From positions 1-64,000 of the forward strand of contig NZ_SMYZ01000003.1 in assembly GCF_004919685.1 (NCBI RefSeq): a DNA stretch of 64,000 nucleotides, read 5' to 3'. Made by a program: the position numbers and the translations under genes. The notes under the pieces were generated by a model that ran no database searches, had not been told where the DNA came from, and was given only the letters and a program-made list of their open reading frames with translations. The stretch is from Mesorhizobium norvegicum (GTDB taxonomy: Bacteria > Pseudomonadota > Alphaproteobacteria > Rhizobiales > Rhizobiaceae). This document shows, piece by piece, positions 46,379 to 55,473 of the stretch (position 1 is its first letter; each line of letters starts with the position of its first letter).

Positions 46379-47920
46379 TCATTCTGCGATCTGGCTCGTC
46401 GAGCGTTCGTGGATAGCCGCGCCCGTCTCAGCGTCGACGGCCGCCAAGCTGACCTCATAACCCCAAAGCCTGCGGATGTGACGAAGCGTGGCATCGCGGC
46501 TGGCATCCTCAAGAAGGATGCCGTCATTGACCTTGTGCTGCAGCCGCAAATGGCGGTCGCCGAGCAGATCGACATCCACAACCTGGATGTCCGGTTGGTT
46601 CGCTCCGATCTCGTAGCTGTGGGCAAGCGCGGCGCGGATCTTGGCATAGCCGCGTTCGTTGTGGATCGAGGAGACCTGGCAATGCGGTTGGTCGGCAGCG
46701 TCACCGAGCACAAAGAACCGCCATTTCCGGATCAAAGTCGGACTGAGATACTGGCGGATGAAGGACTCGTCGCGGTGGTCCGCCCAGGCATTGAGCAGGA
46801 TCTCGAGCCAGTTGCCGTGGCCGGCGATGTCGGGAAACCATTCCCGGTCTTCCGCCGTAGGCTCGGTCGAGATGCGCTGAATGTCCTGCATCATATCGAG
46901 GCCGAGTGCGTAGGGGTTGATGCCGGAAAAGCGCGGATCGTCGTATGCCGGCTGGAAGACCACGTTAGAATGATTGCGCAGGATTTCGAGCATGGCGCCT
47001 TCGCTGATCTGGCCGCGATCGAACAGCATGTTCATCAGCGTATAGTGGACGAAAGTGGCGCAGCCCTCGTTCATCACCTGTGTTTGCCGTTGAGGATAAA
47101 AATATTGTGCTATGACACGAACGATCCTGATGATCTCACGCTGCCAAGGCTCTAGGATCAGGCTGTTCTTTTCCAGGAAGTAAAGCAGGTTTTCCTCGGG
47201 CAGGTTGAGCGATTTCTTCCGCTCCAGGTCGTGTCCCTTGTCGTTGGCCGTTTGCTGCGACGGCGGCAGTGTGCGCCACAGATCATTATAGGAGTGTTCT
47301 TCGTATTCTAGGCGCTCGCGAAGCCCTTCGCGCTGCCGCTCCGACGATAGCTTCGGCGGCCGGTGATAGCGGAACACGCCCTGCGCCATCAGCGCGTGGG
47401 CGGAATCGAGAACAGCCTCGACGGCGGCGAGGCCGTGCCGCTCCTCGCAACGGACAATGTAGCCCTTGGCGAAGTCCAGGTAGCCGAGGATTGCCCCGGC
47501 GTCCGTCCACTGCTTGAACAACTGATTGTTCTTAAAAAAATGGTTGTGCCCGAGCGCAGCATGGGCCGTCACCAAGGCCTGCAGGGCCATGGTGTTTTCC
47601 TCCATCAGATAGACGATGCAGGGATTGGAATTGATGACCAGTTCATAGGCAAGCCCTCGCCCGCCTTTGCGATAGAGCAGGTCCTGGTGAAGGAAATGTT
47701 TGCCGAAAGACCAGTGACGGTACATCAGTGGCATGCCGGCCGACGAATAGGCGTCGAGCATCTGTTGGGAGGAGATGATCTCCATCTGCACGGGGTAGGT
47801 TTCGAGATGAAGCTCTTCGACCGCTATTGCTTCGATCGCGTCATAGGCCCGCGACAATGTCTTGAAATCCCAGTCGGATCCTGAAAAAAGCAGGCTGGAT
47901 TTGCTGGCTTGTCTGGCCAT
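46379..47920 (-). CDS. SpoVR-family protein (YcgB-like)
   Basis: The protein of about 513 residues has the SpoVR signature blocks YPVQMEIISSQQMLDAY, MPLMYRHWSFGKHF, the FKNNQLFKQWTDAGAI region and GYEVSLAAVDAETGA near the C-terminus. It is the third gene of the conserved prkA-yeaH-spoVR stress cluster, with its start 9 bp after the yeaH stop (ATG 47920; GTG 47929 is possible). The biochemical role is unknown; in enterics the cluster is linked to nitrogen limitation and stationary phase. Confidence 0.9.
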   Translation of the reverse strand: MARQASKSSLLFSGSDWDFKTLSRAYDAIEAIAVEELHLETYPVQMEIISSQQMLDAYSSAGMPLMYRHWSFGKHFLHQDLLYRKGGRGLAYELVINSNPCIVYLMEENTMALQALVTAHAALGHNHFFKNNQLFKQWTDAGAILGYLDFAKGYIVRCEERHGLAAVEAVLDSAHALMAQGVFRYHRPPKLSSERQREGLRERLEYEEHSYNDLWRTLPPSQQTANDKGHDLERKKSLNLPEENLLYFLEKNSLILEPWQREIIRIVRVIAQYFYPQRQTQVMNEGCATFVHYTLMNMLFDRGQISEGAMLEILRNHSNVVFQPAYDDPRFSGINPYALGLDMMQDIQRISTEPTAEDREWFPDIAGHGNWLEILLNAWADHRDESFIRQYLSPTLIRKWRFFVLGDAADQPHCQVSSIHNERGYAKIRAALAHSYEIGANQPDIQVVDVDLLGDRHLRLQHKVNDGILLEDASRDATLRHIRRLWGYEVSLAAVDAETGAAIHERSTSQIAE

Positions 47921-47929
47921 CGGACCCAC

Positions 47930-49243
47930 TCACGCTCTCTTACGGGGAGCCGGCTGTCTGCCGAAGAGCTGGCGAAAGACCGGATAGATATCGGCGGGCG
48001 TGGCGATACGGCTCATCTGGAAGTTCGGCCACCTCAGGTCGATTTCGCTATAGGCACGCCACAGCGATGTCCCGTTTTCGGTCGTGCCGAAGATATGGGC
48101 TTCACGCTCATCGATGATCTCGACATAGGCAAAATACTGGCACAGCCGCATGAGCTTGCCGTTGAGCAATGCTATGCATCGCTCGGAATCGCCGGCGAAA
48201 TTGTCGCCGTCCGAGGCCTGGGCGGCGTAGATGTTCCATTCGCGGGCAGGGTAACGTTCCTCAATAATGCGGTGCATTTCCTCCAGCGCGGTGGAAACGA
48301 CAGTGCCGCCGCTCTGCGTGTTGTAGAAAAATGTTTCCTCATCGACCTCCTGGGCCAGGTGCGTGTGGCGGATGAAGACGATGTCGATGCGGTCGTAGCG
48401 ACGTTTCAAGAACAGGTGCAGCAGCACGAAGAAGCGCTTGGCCAGATCCTTTTCGCGCTCGCCCATCGAGCCGGACACATCCATCAGACAGAACATGACG
48501 GCATTGGCGTTCGGCACAGGTCGGAGATCGAAGCGGTTGAATCGGATGTCGACCGGATCGACATAGGCAATTCGCCTGCGCCGCCGCTCCAGCCGGTCAA
48601 GCTCTTCGCGCAACGCTGCAGTGCGCTGGCGCGCCGCTGCGCTGGATGGCACCACCTCAAGCGTGGCGATTTCCCGGAGGATCGCGTCCAATTCCTCCTG
48701 CTTAGGACGCCTCAGTGCAATGCGGCGGCCGTGACTGTTACGCATCGTGCGCCCAACATTGATGTTGGTCGGTGAACCGGAAGCGGCGAAGCCAGCCCGG
48801 CGCGGCTTGAAGGCAAGGATTTCCTTGAGGCTGAGCTTGACCATGTCTGGGAGTTCGAGATCCTCGAAAAAAAGATCGAGCACCTCTTCGCGTGAGAGCA
48901 CGAAACGAAAGTCGTCTTCAGACGCTGTGTTTCCCGGGGACGACGCTCCCGCGCCGCCGCCCTGGCCGGGCTTGGGGATCAGGTCTCCAGGGGAGAAATG
49001 CCTGTTGCCCGGCAGGATGTGCTGGCGCCTGCCGCTGTTCCAGGCGTTGTTGAAGCTCGGCTCGCCTGTGCCTCTTTCAGGCATGGGCACGGCGTGCTCG
49101 GCATCCACGTCGGCGATCCTGCCGGTGCGGATCTGATCGCGTATGCTCCGCTTCAGTTCCTCGCGCGCACGCCTGAGAAAGCGCTGGCGATTGCCGAGGC
49201 TCTTGTCCTTTGGATTCAGGCGACGGTCGATGAAGATCGGCAT
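47930..49243 (-). CDS. YeaH/DUF444-family protein
   Basis: The 437-residue protein has a basic N-terminus (FIDRRLNPKDKSLGNRQRF), a Gly-rich stretch and a C-terminal von Willebrand-type domain with DVSGSMGEREKDLAKRFF. It is the middle member of the prkA-yeaH-spoVR cluster and probably interacts with the PrkA kinase. It starts 18 bp after the prkA stop. Confidence 0.92.
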   Translation of the reverse strand: MPIFIDRRLNPKDKSLGNRQRFLRRAREELKRSIRDQIRTGRIADVDAEHAVPMPERGTGEPSFNNAWNSGRRQHILPGNRHFSPGDLIPKPGQGGGAGASSPGNTASEDDFRFVLSREEVLDLFFEDLELPDMVKLSLKEILAFKPRRAGFAASGSPTNINVGRTMRNSHGRRIALRRPKQEELDAILREIATLEVVPSSAAARQRTAALREELDRLERRRRRIAYVDPVDIRFNRFDLRPVPNANAVMFCLMDVSGSMGEREKDLAKRFFVLLHLFLKRRYDRIDIVFIRHTHLAQEVDEETFFYNTQSGGTVVSTALEEMHRIIEERYPAREWNIYAAQASDGDNFAGDSERCIALLNGKLMRLCQYFAYVEIIDEREAHIFGTTENGTSLWRAYSEIDLRWPNFQMSRIATPADIYPVFRQLFGRQPAPRKRA

Positions 49244-49261
49244 GGAACCATCCGGGCTCTC

Positions 49262-51211
49262 TCAGCCCGCCTTGTTCACTCGCATGTACCAGTCCACAAG
49301 GCGACGCACCTGCCGCTGGGTGTAGCCGCGCTCGACCATGCGCTGCACGAATTCATTGTGGCGTTTTTCCGTGACGCTGTCCTGCTTGGAACCGAAGCTG
49401 ATCACCGGCAAGAGATCCTCGACCTGTCCGAACATCCGCTTCTCGATGACTTCGCGCAGTTTTTCATAACTCGTCCATGACGGGTTGCGGTCGTGGTTTC
49501 TTGCGCGCGCGCGCAACGTGAACTTCACCACCTCGTTGCGGAAGTCCTTGGGATTAGCGATGCCGGCCGGTTTTTCGACCTGCGACAATTCCTTGTCCAA
49601 TACCTCGCGATTGAGAACCTGGCCGGTATCGGGATCCTTGTAGTCCTGATCCTCGATCCAGGCATCGGCATAGGCGATGTAACGGTCGAAGAGGTTCTGG
49701 CCATACTCGCTGTATGATTCCAGATAGGCCTTCTGGATTTCGTGGCCGATGAACTCGGCATAGCGCGTTGCCAGTTCCGACTTGATGAACTCGAGATAGG
49801 CAGCTTCCGTCTCCTTTGGAAACTGCTCGCGCTTGATCGCCTCTTCCAGGATGTACATCAGATGCACAGGATCGGCAGCCACCTCCTTCGTATCGTAGTT
49901 GAATGTCTGCGACAGGATCTTGAAGGCGAAGCGTGTGCTGACGCCGGTCATGCCTTCGGCGACGCCGGCGGCGTCGCGATATTCCTGAACCGACTTCGCC
50001 TTGGGGTCGACGTCCTTCAGGTTCTCGCCGTCATAGGCGCGCATCTTGGTGTAGAGTGGCGAATTGTCATGCTCGGCCAGACGGGTCGAGACTGTAAACC
50101 GGCTGAGAATGTCCAACACCTCGGGGGCGCAGGGGCTGGCGGCCAATTCGCTCTCCCGCAGCAGCTTTTCGTAAATCTGCCTCTCTTCGGTGATCCGCAG
50201 ACAATAGGGCACCTTGACCACGAGGATGCGATCGAGAAAGGCCTCATTGTTCTTGTTGTTCTTGAACTGCTGCCACTCCGACTCGTTGGAATGGGCCACG
50301 ATGATCCCCTGGTAGGGAAAGGCGCCAAAATTTTCGGTGCCGTTGTAGCTGCCCTCCTGGGTCGCGGTCAGCAGCGGATGCAGGACCTTGATGGGCGCCT
50401 TGAACATCTCCACGAATTCAAGCAGGCCCTGTGTGGTCCGGTTCAGTCCGCCGCTGTAGGAATAGGCGTCCGGATCGGACTGGCTGAAATTTTCCAATTG
50501 CCGGATGTCGACCTTGCCGACCAGGGCCGAGACGTCCTGATTGTTCTCATCGCCGGGCTCGGTCTTGGCGATGGCGATCTGGCGCAATCGCGAAGGCATC
50601 AGCTTGACCACGCTGAACTTGGAAATATCACCGGACAGTTCGTCGAGGCGCTTGGCCGCCCATGGCGAAATGAGCCCGTTCAAACGGCGCCGGGCAATGC
50701 CGTATTTATCCTGCAGCAGGTCGCCCATGCGATCGGGATGGAAAAGGCCAAGTGGTGATTCGAAAACCGGGCTGACCTGGTTGCCAACCTTCAGCGTGTA
50801 GATCGGGCGCTGCTCCATCAATTTCTTCAGCCGTTCGGCAAGGGAGGATTTGCCGCCGCCAACCGGGCCGAGGAGATAGAGGATCTGCTTGCGCTCCTCG
50901 AGCCCCTGGGACGCATAGCGAAAATAGCCGGCGATGCGCTCGATTGTGTCCTCCATGCCATAGAAATCTGCAAAGGAGGGGTACACCTTCAGGGTCCGGT
51001 TGGAGAAAATGCGGCCGAGCCGCTCGTCCTTGCTGGTGTCGACCAGGTTCGGCTCGCCGATCGCGTCGACCATCCGTTCAGGCGCCGAGGCATACATCGA
51101 TCTGTCCTCGCGGCAGGCAAGGAGATATTGCTGGAGGCTGATCTCTTCCTGCGCCGCATTCGTATAAATTTCCGAAAACAGATCGAAGACGTCAGACTGG
51201 TTCTCTCGCAT
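49262..51211 (-). CDS. prkA: PrkA-family serine protein kinase (YeaG-like)
   Basis: The 649-residue protein has an AAA+-type N-terminal domain with P-loop GPVGGGKSSLAERL and Walker B region, and a C-terminal PrkA kinase-like domain. The family has been described as a kinase and, in Bacillus, as an AAA+ Lon-like protease. It is the first gene of the stress operon with yeaH and spoVR; an EcfG-type promoter candidate lies about 55-75 bp upstream. Confidence 0.93.
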   Translation of the reverse strand: MRENQSDVFDLFSEIYTNAAQEEISLQQYLLACREDRSMYASAPERMVDAIGEPNLVDTSKDERLGRIFSNRTLKVYPSFADFYGMEDTIERIAGYFRYASQGLEERKQILYLLGPVGGGKSSLAERLKKLMEQRPIYTLKVGNQVSPVFESPLGLFHPDRMGDLLQDKYGIARRRLNGLISPWAAKRLDELSGDISKFSVVKLMPSRLRQIAIAKTEPGDENNQDVSALVGKVDIRQLENFSQSDPDAYSYSGGLNRTTQGLLEFVEMFKAPIKVLHPLLTATQEGSYNGTENFGAFPYQGIIVAHSNESEWQQFKNNKNNEAFLDRILVVKVPYCLRITEERQIYEKLLRESELAASPCAPEVLDILSRFTVSTRLAEHDNSPLYTKMRAYDGENLKDVDPKAKSVQEYRDAAGVAEGMTGVSTRFAFKILSQTFNYDTKEVAADPVHLMYILEEAIKREQFPKETEAAYLEFIKSELATRYAEFIGHEIQKAYLESYSEYGQNLFDRYIAYADAWIEDQDYKDPDTGQVLNREVLDKELSQVEKPAGIANPKDFRNEVVKFTLRARARNHDRNPSWTSYEKLREVIEKRMFGQVEDLLPVISFGSKQDSVTEKRHNEFVQRMVERGYTQRQVRRLVDWYMRVNKAG

Positions 51212-51263
51212 GATATTTTGCCCTCAGAGCCGTTCTGGCTGCCGGCTGGCTCATCATATATTC

Positions 51264-51288
51264 AACTGCCGGAACGCATTGTGGTTCC
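51264..51288 (-). promoter_or_regulatory. candidate EcfG (general stress sigma) promoter of prkA
   Basis: On the minus strand, GGAAC (51288-51284) is followed after 16 bases by AGTT (51267-51264). This is close to the alphaproteobacterial general stress consensus GGAAC-N16/17-CGTT, with one mismatch. The distance to the prkA ATG is about 55 bases. It fits the stress role known for this gene cluster, but a five-base core match alone is weak evidence. Confidence 0.35.
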
Positions 51289-51662
51289 TTCACATGAAGG
51301 AGAGCGCGTGCATCTGGCATTGAGACCTGGGACACTACCCATGTCACTGAAATTCTTGTCCAAATACTTAAGTGGTGATGGCCAGATGAGACCGTCAAGG
51401 GGTAGATATTGATTTCGTGAACTGAACGACAAGGGCAGTGCGTTGATGCGGCCTGAAGCGGCGAAAGTTGCGACCCGGTGCGAGTTCGACGAAGCCCGGT
51501 TGATCCGGCTTCCTCTGCAGCGGATGAGCCCCCAAAAGCTCGAGTGCCATTTTCGAGGTCCGGATCGATGATCGATCGCCGAGCCAGAGGGTATTACCAA
51601 TCCTTAACTGGACGCTCGTGGCGCCTGCGGACACTGTTGGCCTACACGCTCGGGAGACCATG
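51289..51662. other. non-coding region between prkA and the esterase gene
   Basis: This stretch of about 370 bp carries no gene that I can support; two short open frames (about 60-110 codons) have no family resemblance and no ribosome site. It must hold the promoter of the esterase gene (GGGAG at 51652-51656 is its ribosome site) and upstream control of prkA. Confidence 0.5.
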
Positions 51663-52469
51663 ATGATCGATCGCCGAAGCCTCATTCTGGCCTCCGTGGC
51701 GGCGATGCTGCCATTGGGAGCATCGGCCGCGCAGCGCTCGCGCCAACCCGCGCCAAAAACCTTCGACTACGGGCCAGCCAAGCTGGACATTTATGCGCCT
51801 GATGGTGCAAGCGGCCTGCCGGTCGTGTTTTTCGTCCATGGCGGCACCTGGCAATTCGGCAAACGCAGCCAGGTCAACGCCAAGCCGACCTTTCTGCTCG
51901 CCAACGGCTTTTGCTTTGTCTCCATCGACTACCGCCTGTTGCCCGAGGCCGACGTCGCCACCCAGGCGGGCGATGTCGAAAAGGCCTATGCCTTTGTGCG
52001 CGCCAATATCGCCCAGCATGGCGGCGACCCCAACCGCATTGTCGGCATGGGCCATTCGGCCGGCTGCCATCTGATTGCATTGACCGGCATGCGCGGCGGG
52101 TTGCCTGGCATAGCTGCGCTCATCCTCGACGACACCAGGGCCTATGATCTTGCAGCGCTTGCCAAAAATGGCGGCATGGTGCGGGCCTATGCGCGTGTGT
52201 TTTCCGACCCCTCGCAATGGGCGGCACTTTCGCCTGCCAGCTATGTCGACGGCCGCAAGCATCCGCCGACCTTCATTGCCTATTCGCGGGCGTCTGGCCG
52301 TGGCGAGGATTCGAAGGCCTTTGCCGAGCGCCTGCGCGCCACCGGCACCAGGGTCACGCTGTTCGACGGCAGCGCCTATACGCACATGTCGATCAATCAC
52401 GATTTCGGCGAGGATGGCGACGCGTTGACCACCGCGGCGCTTGCATTCCTGAAATCGACGGTCGGCTGA
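51663..52469 (+). CDS. alpha/beta-hydrolase (BD-FAE/HSL-like esterase), exported
   Basis: The protein of about 268 residues has an N-terminal export signal (RRSLILASVAAMLPLGASA, possibly Tat-type), the oxyanion motif FVHGGTW, nucleophile GHSAG, and plausible Asp and His (HMSINHDFGEDGD) near the C-terminus. It probably acts on small esters in the periplasm. ATG 51663 fits the GGGAG site better than ATG 51660. Downstream lie a dispersed repeat and the TPP enzyme gene. Confidence 0.83.
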   Translation: MIDRRSLILASVAAMLPLGASAAQRSRQPAPKTFDYGPAKLDIYAPDGASGLPVVFFVHGGTWQFGKRSQVNAKPTFLLANGFCFVSIDYRLLPEADVATQAGDVEKAYAFVRANIAQHGGDPNRIVGMGHSAGCHLIALTGMRGGLPGIAALILDDTRAYDLAALAKNGGMVRAYARVFSDPSQWAALSPASYVDGRKHPPTFIAYSRASGRGEDSKAFAERLRATGTRVTLFDGSAYTHMSINHDFGEDGDALTTAALAFLKSTVG

Positions 52470-52562
52470 TCCCGAGCCTCCGAGGCAGCGGCGTCAGCGC
52501 GACTGGATCAGACCAAAAGCACTGGCGGGATATTGCCGTGCGGACGCCCACAGGTGCAAGTG

Positions 52563-52627
52563 CTCTCTCTGTTTGTTTTGACGCAATTCCGGACGGAAAA
52601 CCGCTTCACACTTTTCCTGGAATTGCT
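52563..52627 (+). repeat. dispersed palindromic repeat (family B), shortened copy
   Basis: This copy of about 65 bp has the blocks TTTTGACGCAATTCC, GGAAAACCGCTTCACA and CTTTTCCTGGAATTGCT, matching the element at 58389-58516 but lacking its central AAGCGC/GCGCTT stem and its AGAGCGG end. It sits directly upstream of the TPP enzyme gene and probably contributes to its leader. Confidence 0.7.
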
Positions 52628-52654
52628 CTTCGATCGTCAACAGGAGAGAATTGC

Positions 52655-54208
52655 ATGAATGGCGCCGATGTCCTGTGTGACGTGCTTCTGGCCAACGATG
52701 TGACGGTCTGCTTCGCCAATCCCGGCACGTCCGAAATGCATTTCGTTGCCGCACTTGACCGCAAACCGCAGATGCGTTGCGTGCTTGGCCTGTTCGAGGG
52801 TGTGGTGACCGGTGCCGCCGACGGCTATGCGCGGATGACCGATCGCCCCGCCGCGACGCTGCTGCATACCGGTCCAGGCCTCGCCAATGGCCTCGCCAAC
52901 ATGCACAATGCGCGGCGCGCGCTGAGCCCGATGATCAACATTGTCGGCGACCATGCGTCTTACCATCTGCCGCTCGATGCGCCGCTCACCAGCGATATAG
53001 AGGGCCTTGCGAGGCCGATGTCGAACTGGGTGCGCCGCATCGGTGGCCCGGACGATGTCGCGCCGGCGACCGAGGCGGCCTTGCGCGCATCGCTGACACC
53101 TCCCGGCGTCACGACCCTGATCCTGCCGGCGGATGCCGCCTGGGGTGAAGTCGGGGCGGTCTCGGTTGGCAAGGTGAGGCTGGCGCCGCCGCCCGCCGTC
53201 GACATGGACGCGGTACGCAAGATCGCAGCGGCGATCCGTGCCGCTCCGGGTCGGGCCGGCATGGCCGTTCGCGGGAGGGCCGCACGAGCCGATTCGCTCG
53301 CCATCGCCGGGCAGATCTCGACGGGCAGCGATGTCCGCCTGTTCAGCGAGGTTCTGATCGCCAGAATGCAGCGCGGACGCGGGCGTGTCGCGCCCACGCG
53401 CATCCCCTATCCGGTCGATGCTGCGACGGCCGTGCTCAGGGATATCGACGTCCTGATCCTGGTCGGCGGGAAGGAACCCGTTGCCTTCTTCGCCTATCCG
53501 GGAAAACCGGGGCGGCTTGTCCGTGAGGGGTGCCAGGTGCTGACGCTGGCCGCCCATGGCAACGATCTGCATGCGGCGCTGGAAGCGCTTCGCGACGAAC
53601 TCGGCATAAAGCCGTCGCAACAACAGGTGTTCGCGACCGCTTTCCCCGACGAGGCAACACCGAACGGCAGGCTGACGGAAGATGCCATCGCATTGTCGGT
53701 GGCGCGAAGGCTTCCCGAGGATGCGATCGTCTGCGATGAAGCGATCACCTCGGCGCGGCGCTTCTTCGGCCTGTCCGCCTTTGCCGCGCCGCACGACTAC
53801 ATGATGGGCACAGGCGGATCGATCGGCGGAGGCATCCCGATGGCGACCGGGGCGGCAATCGCCTGCCCGGACCGCAAGGTGATCAATCTAGAGGCCGATG
53901 GCAGCGGCATGTACACGGTGCAGGGGCTGTGGACCCAGGCCAGGGAAAAGCTCGACGTGGTGACGATCGTCTTTGCCAACCGAACCTATGCGATCCTGCA
54001 TGGCGAGATGAAGAATGTCGGTGTCGAGGCGATCGGCGAGAACGCCAGGCGTATGCTCGATCTCGACCATCCGTCGCTGGACTGGGTCTCGCTGGCCAAA
54101 GGCATGGGCGTGGAAGCGGCTCGCGCCGATACGTGCGAGCGGTTCGACGCGCTGTTGGACAGCGCGTTGTCGCGGCGCGGGCCGTTCCTCATCGAAGCGG
54201 TGCTCTGA
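52655..54208 (+). CDS. TPP-dependent acetolactate synthase/benzoylformate decarboxylase-like enzyme
   Basis: The 517-residue protein has all three TPP-enzyme domains: the N-terminal PYR domain with FANPGTSEMHF and catalytic Glu in LGLFEGVVTGAADGYARM, a short middle domain, and the PP domain with EADGSGMYTVQGLW and N-residue motif FANRTYAIL. It is shorter than IlvB (about 560-590) and lacks an IlvH partner, so it is probably a catabolic carboligase or decarboxylase rather than the biosynthetic acetolactate synthase. ATG 52655 follows AGGAGAG. Confidence 0.83.
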   Translation: MNGADVLCDVLLANDVTVCFANPGTSEMHFVAALDRKPQMRCVLGLFEGVVTGAADGYARMTDRPAATLLHTGPGLANGLANMHNARRALSPMINIVGDHASYHLPLDAPLTSDIEGLARPMSNWVRRIGGPDDVAPATEAALRASLTPPGVTTLILPADAAWGEVGAVSVGKVRLAPPPAVDMDAVRKIAAAIRAAPGRAGMAVRGRAARADSLAIAGQISTGSDVRLFSEVLIARMQRGRGRVAPTRIPYPVDAATAVLRDIDVLILVGGKEPVAFFAYPGKPGRLVREGCQVLTLAAHGNDLHAALEALRDELGIKPSQQQVFATAFPDEATPNGRLTEDAIALSVARRLPEDAIVCDEAITSARRFFGLSAFAAPHDYMMGTGGSIGGGIPMATGAAIACPDRKVINLEADGSGMYTVQGLWTQAREKLDVVTIVFANRTYAILHGEMKNVGVEAIGENARRMLDLDHPSLDWVSLAKGMGVEAARADTCERFDALLDSALSRRGPFLIEAVL

Positions 54209-54236
54209 GCGCGGCGGAGGTGAGGGCGGGTCTGGC

Positions 54237-54539
54237 CTACCAGCGGGTCTTTTCGCCGGGAGCCGCCGGTTCGATCGCCAGCGCGTGCACGCTTGCCTTC
54301 AGTTCGTCGGCAAGCAATTCGTTGACGGCGCGGTGACGGTCGATGCGGCTCATGCCGGCAAAGGCTGAAGAGACGACGCGGACGCGAAAATGCGTCTCGC
54401 CGGTGCCGTCATAGGCACCGTGATGGTCGGAGCCGTGATGGTGATGGCCGGCATGGAGGTGGCTTTCGTTGATAATGACAAGCCGCTCCGGCGAAAATGC
54501 CTTGTTGAGCTTGTCTTCCATGGTCGTCTGTATGGACAT
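54237..54539 (-). CDS. bolA: BolA-family protein with His-rich loop
   Basis: The 100-residue BolA protein has the fold's conserved FRVRVVSSAFAGMSRIDRHRAVNEL segment in parts (FRVRVVSSAF, RIDRHRAVNEL). A His-rich loop (HAGHHHHGSDHH, about residues 29-40) replaces the usual short loop before the conserved region. BolA proteins bind glutaredoxins through an Fe-S cluster; the His loop may add metal binding (inference). It is divergent from the J-domain gene. Confidence 0.88.
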   Translation of the reverse strand: MSIQTTMEDKLNKAFSPERLVIINESHLHAGHHHHGSDHHGAYDGTGETHFRVRVVSSAFAGMSRIDRHRAVNELLADELKASVHALAIEPAAPGEKTRW

Positions 54540-54729
54540 CGTCGTCTCCCTTCACCACATATGGTCGGCGTGTCAGCCCGCAAAACCGGAATCGGTTTCC
54601 GCAAAAGCCGCTGCCGCGCAACAAAATCCGCCATTCGCCTGCTTTATGCCGCGATTCAGCGGTTAGGGCGATGATCTCGAAAATGTCAATTCTTGTTTCG
54701 CATCTGCGAACGCCCCATAAATGGGTTAG

Positions 54730-55350
54730 ATGAAGCCGTACCCCAAATATTTCGAGAAGATTCGCGTCCGCCCCGACAAGGACGCGGAGCTGAAGTCGCA
54801 CTCGCCGATTTGCCAGTGGGACGGCTGCAAGGAAGCGGGCACTCATCGTGCGCCGGTCGGGCGCATGAAGGAGGGCGAGTATTTCCGCTTCTGCTTCGAC
54901 CATGTGCGCGAGTACAACAAGGGCTTCAACTATTTTTCCGGCGTGCCGGACACCGAGGTCGCGCGCTTCCAGAAGGAAGCGATGACCGGTCACCGGCCGA
55001 CCTGGAAGATGGGCGTCAACGGCGCCTCGACGCGTTCGTCGCCGGATATGGCGCAGCTGCGCTCCGGCCGCGCCGGCTACTACAACCGCATGCGCGACCC
55101 CTTCGACCTGTTCAAGGGGCCGAAGGATCCGCGCGAGGCGCGCGAGCGCAAGGCCAAGCCGCTTGAGGCCAAGGCGCTGGAAACGCTTGGCCTTGATACA
55201 AAGGCGACTGGCAAGGAAATCAAGGCGCGCTATAAGGAACTGGTGAAACTCCACCATCCGGATGCGAATGGTGGCGACAGAGGTTCGGAAGACCGGTTCC
55301 GCGATGTGCTGCAGGCCTATCGCGTGCTCAAACAGGCGGGCCTGTGCTGA
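54730..55350 (+). CDS. J-domain (DnaJ-class) protein with Cys/His motif
   Basis: The 206-residue protein has an N-terminal region with a putative zinc site (CQWDGC near residue 28 and CFDH near residue 57) and a C-terminal J-domain with the signature HHPDAN (HPD) near residue 175. Such proteins are common in alphaproteobacteria between bolA and cobS, and are predicted Hsp70 co-chaperones of unknown client. Confidence 0.83.
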   Translation: MKPYPKYFEKIRVRPDKDAELKSHSPICQWDGCKEAGTHRAPVGRMKEGEYFRFCFDHVREYNKGFNYFSGVPDTEVARFQKEAMTGHRPTWKMGVNGASTRSSPDMAQLRSGRAGYYNRMRDPFDLFKGPKDPREARERKAKPLEAKALETLGLDTKATGKEIKARYKELVKLHHPDANGGDRGSEDRFRDVLQAYRVLKQAGLC

Positions 55351-55371
55351 GCGACCATACGGTTCGTGTCG

Positions 55372-55398
55372 TTTTCCAACTTTCATAAGGTTGGAAAA
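55372..55398. other. inverted repeat between the J-domain gene and cobS
   Basis: A 9-bp perfect stem, TTTTCCAAC (55372-55380) and GTTGGAAAA (55390-55398), has a 9-base loop and begins 22 bases after the J-domain stop. With an AT-rich stem and no T-run it is probably an operator, weak terminator or repeat remnant. Confidence 0.45.
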
Positions 55399-55473
55399 GG
55401 CTCTAAGACCGCCCCCGGACAAAATCGATTGCCGGCGAAATCAGGGGTTTCGCCCGTGGAGACGTTGAGAGAT

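Noticed and set aside
52655..54208. Biosynthetic acetolactate synthase IlvB
   Set aside because: It is shorter than IlvB, has no adjacent ilvH and sits beside an esterase; a catabolic TPP enzyme is more likely.
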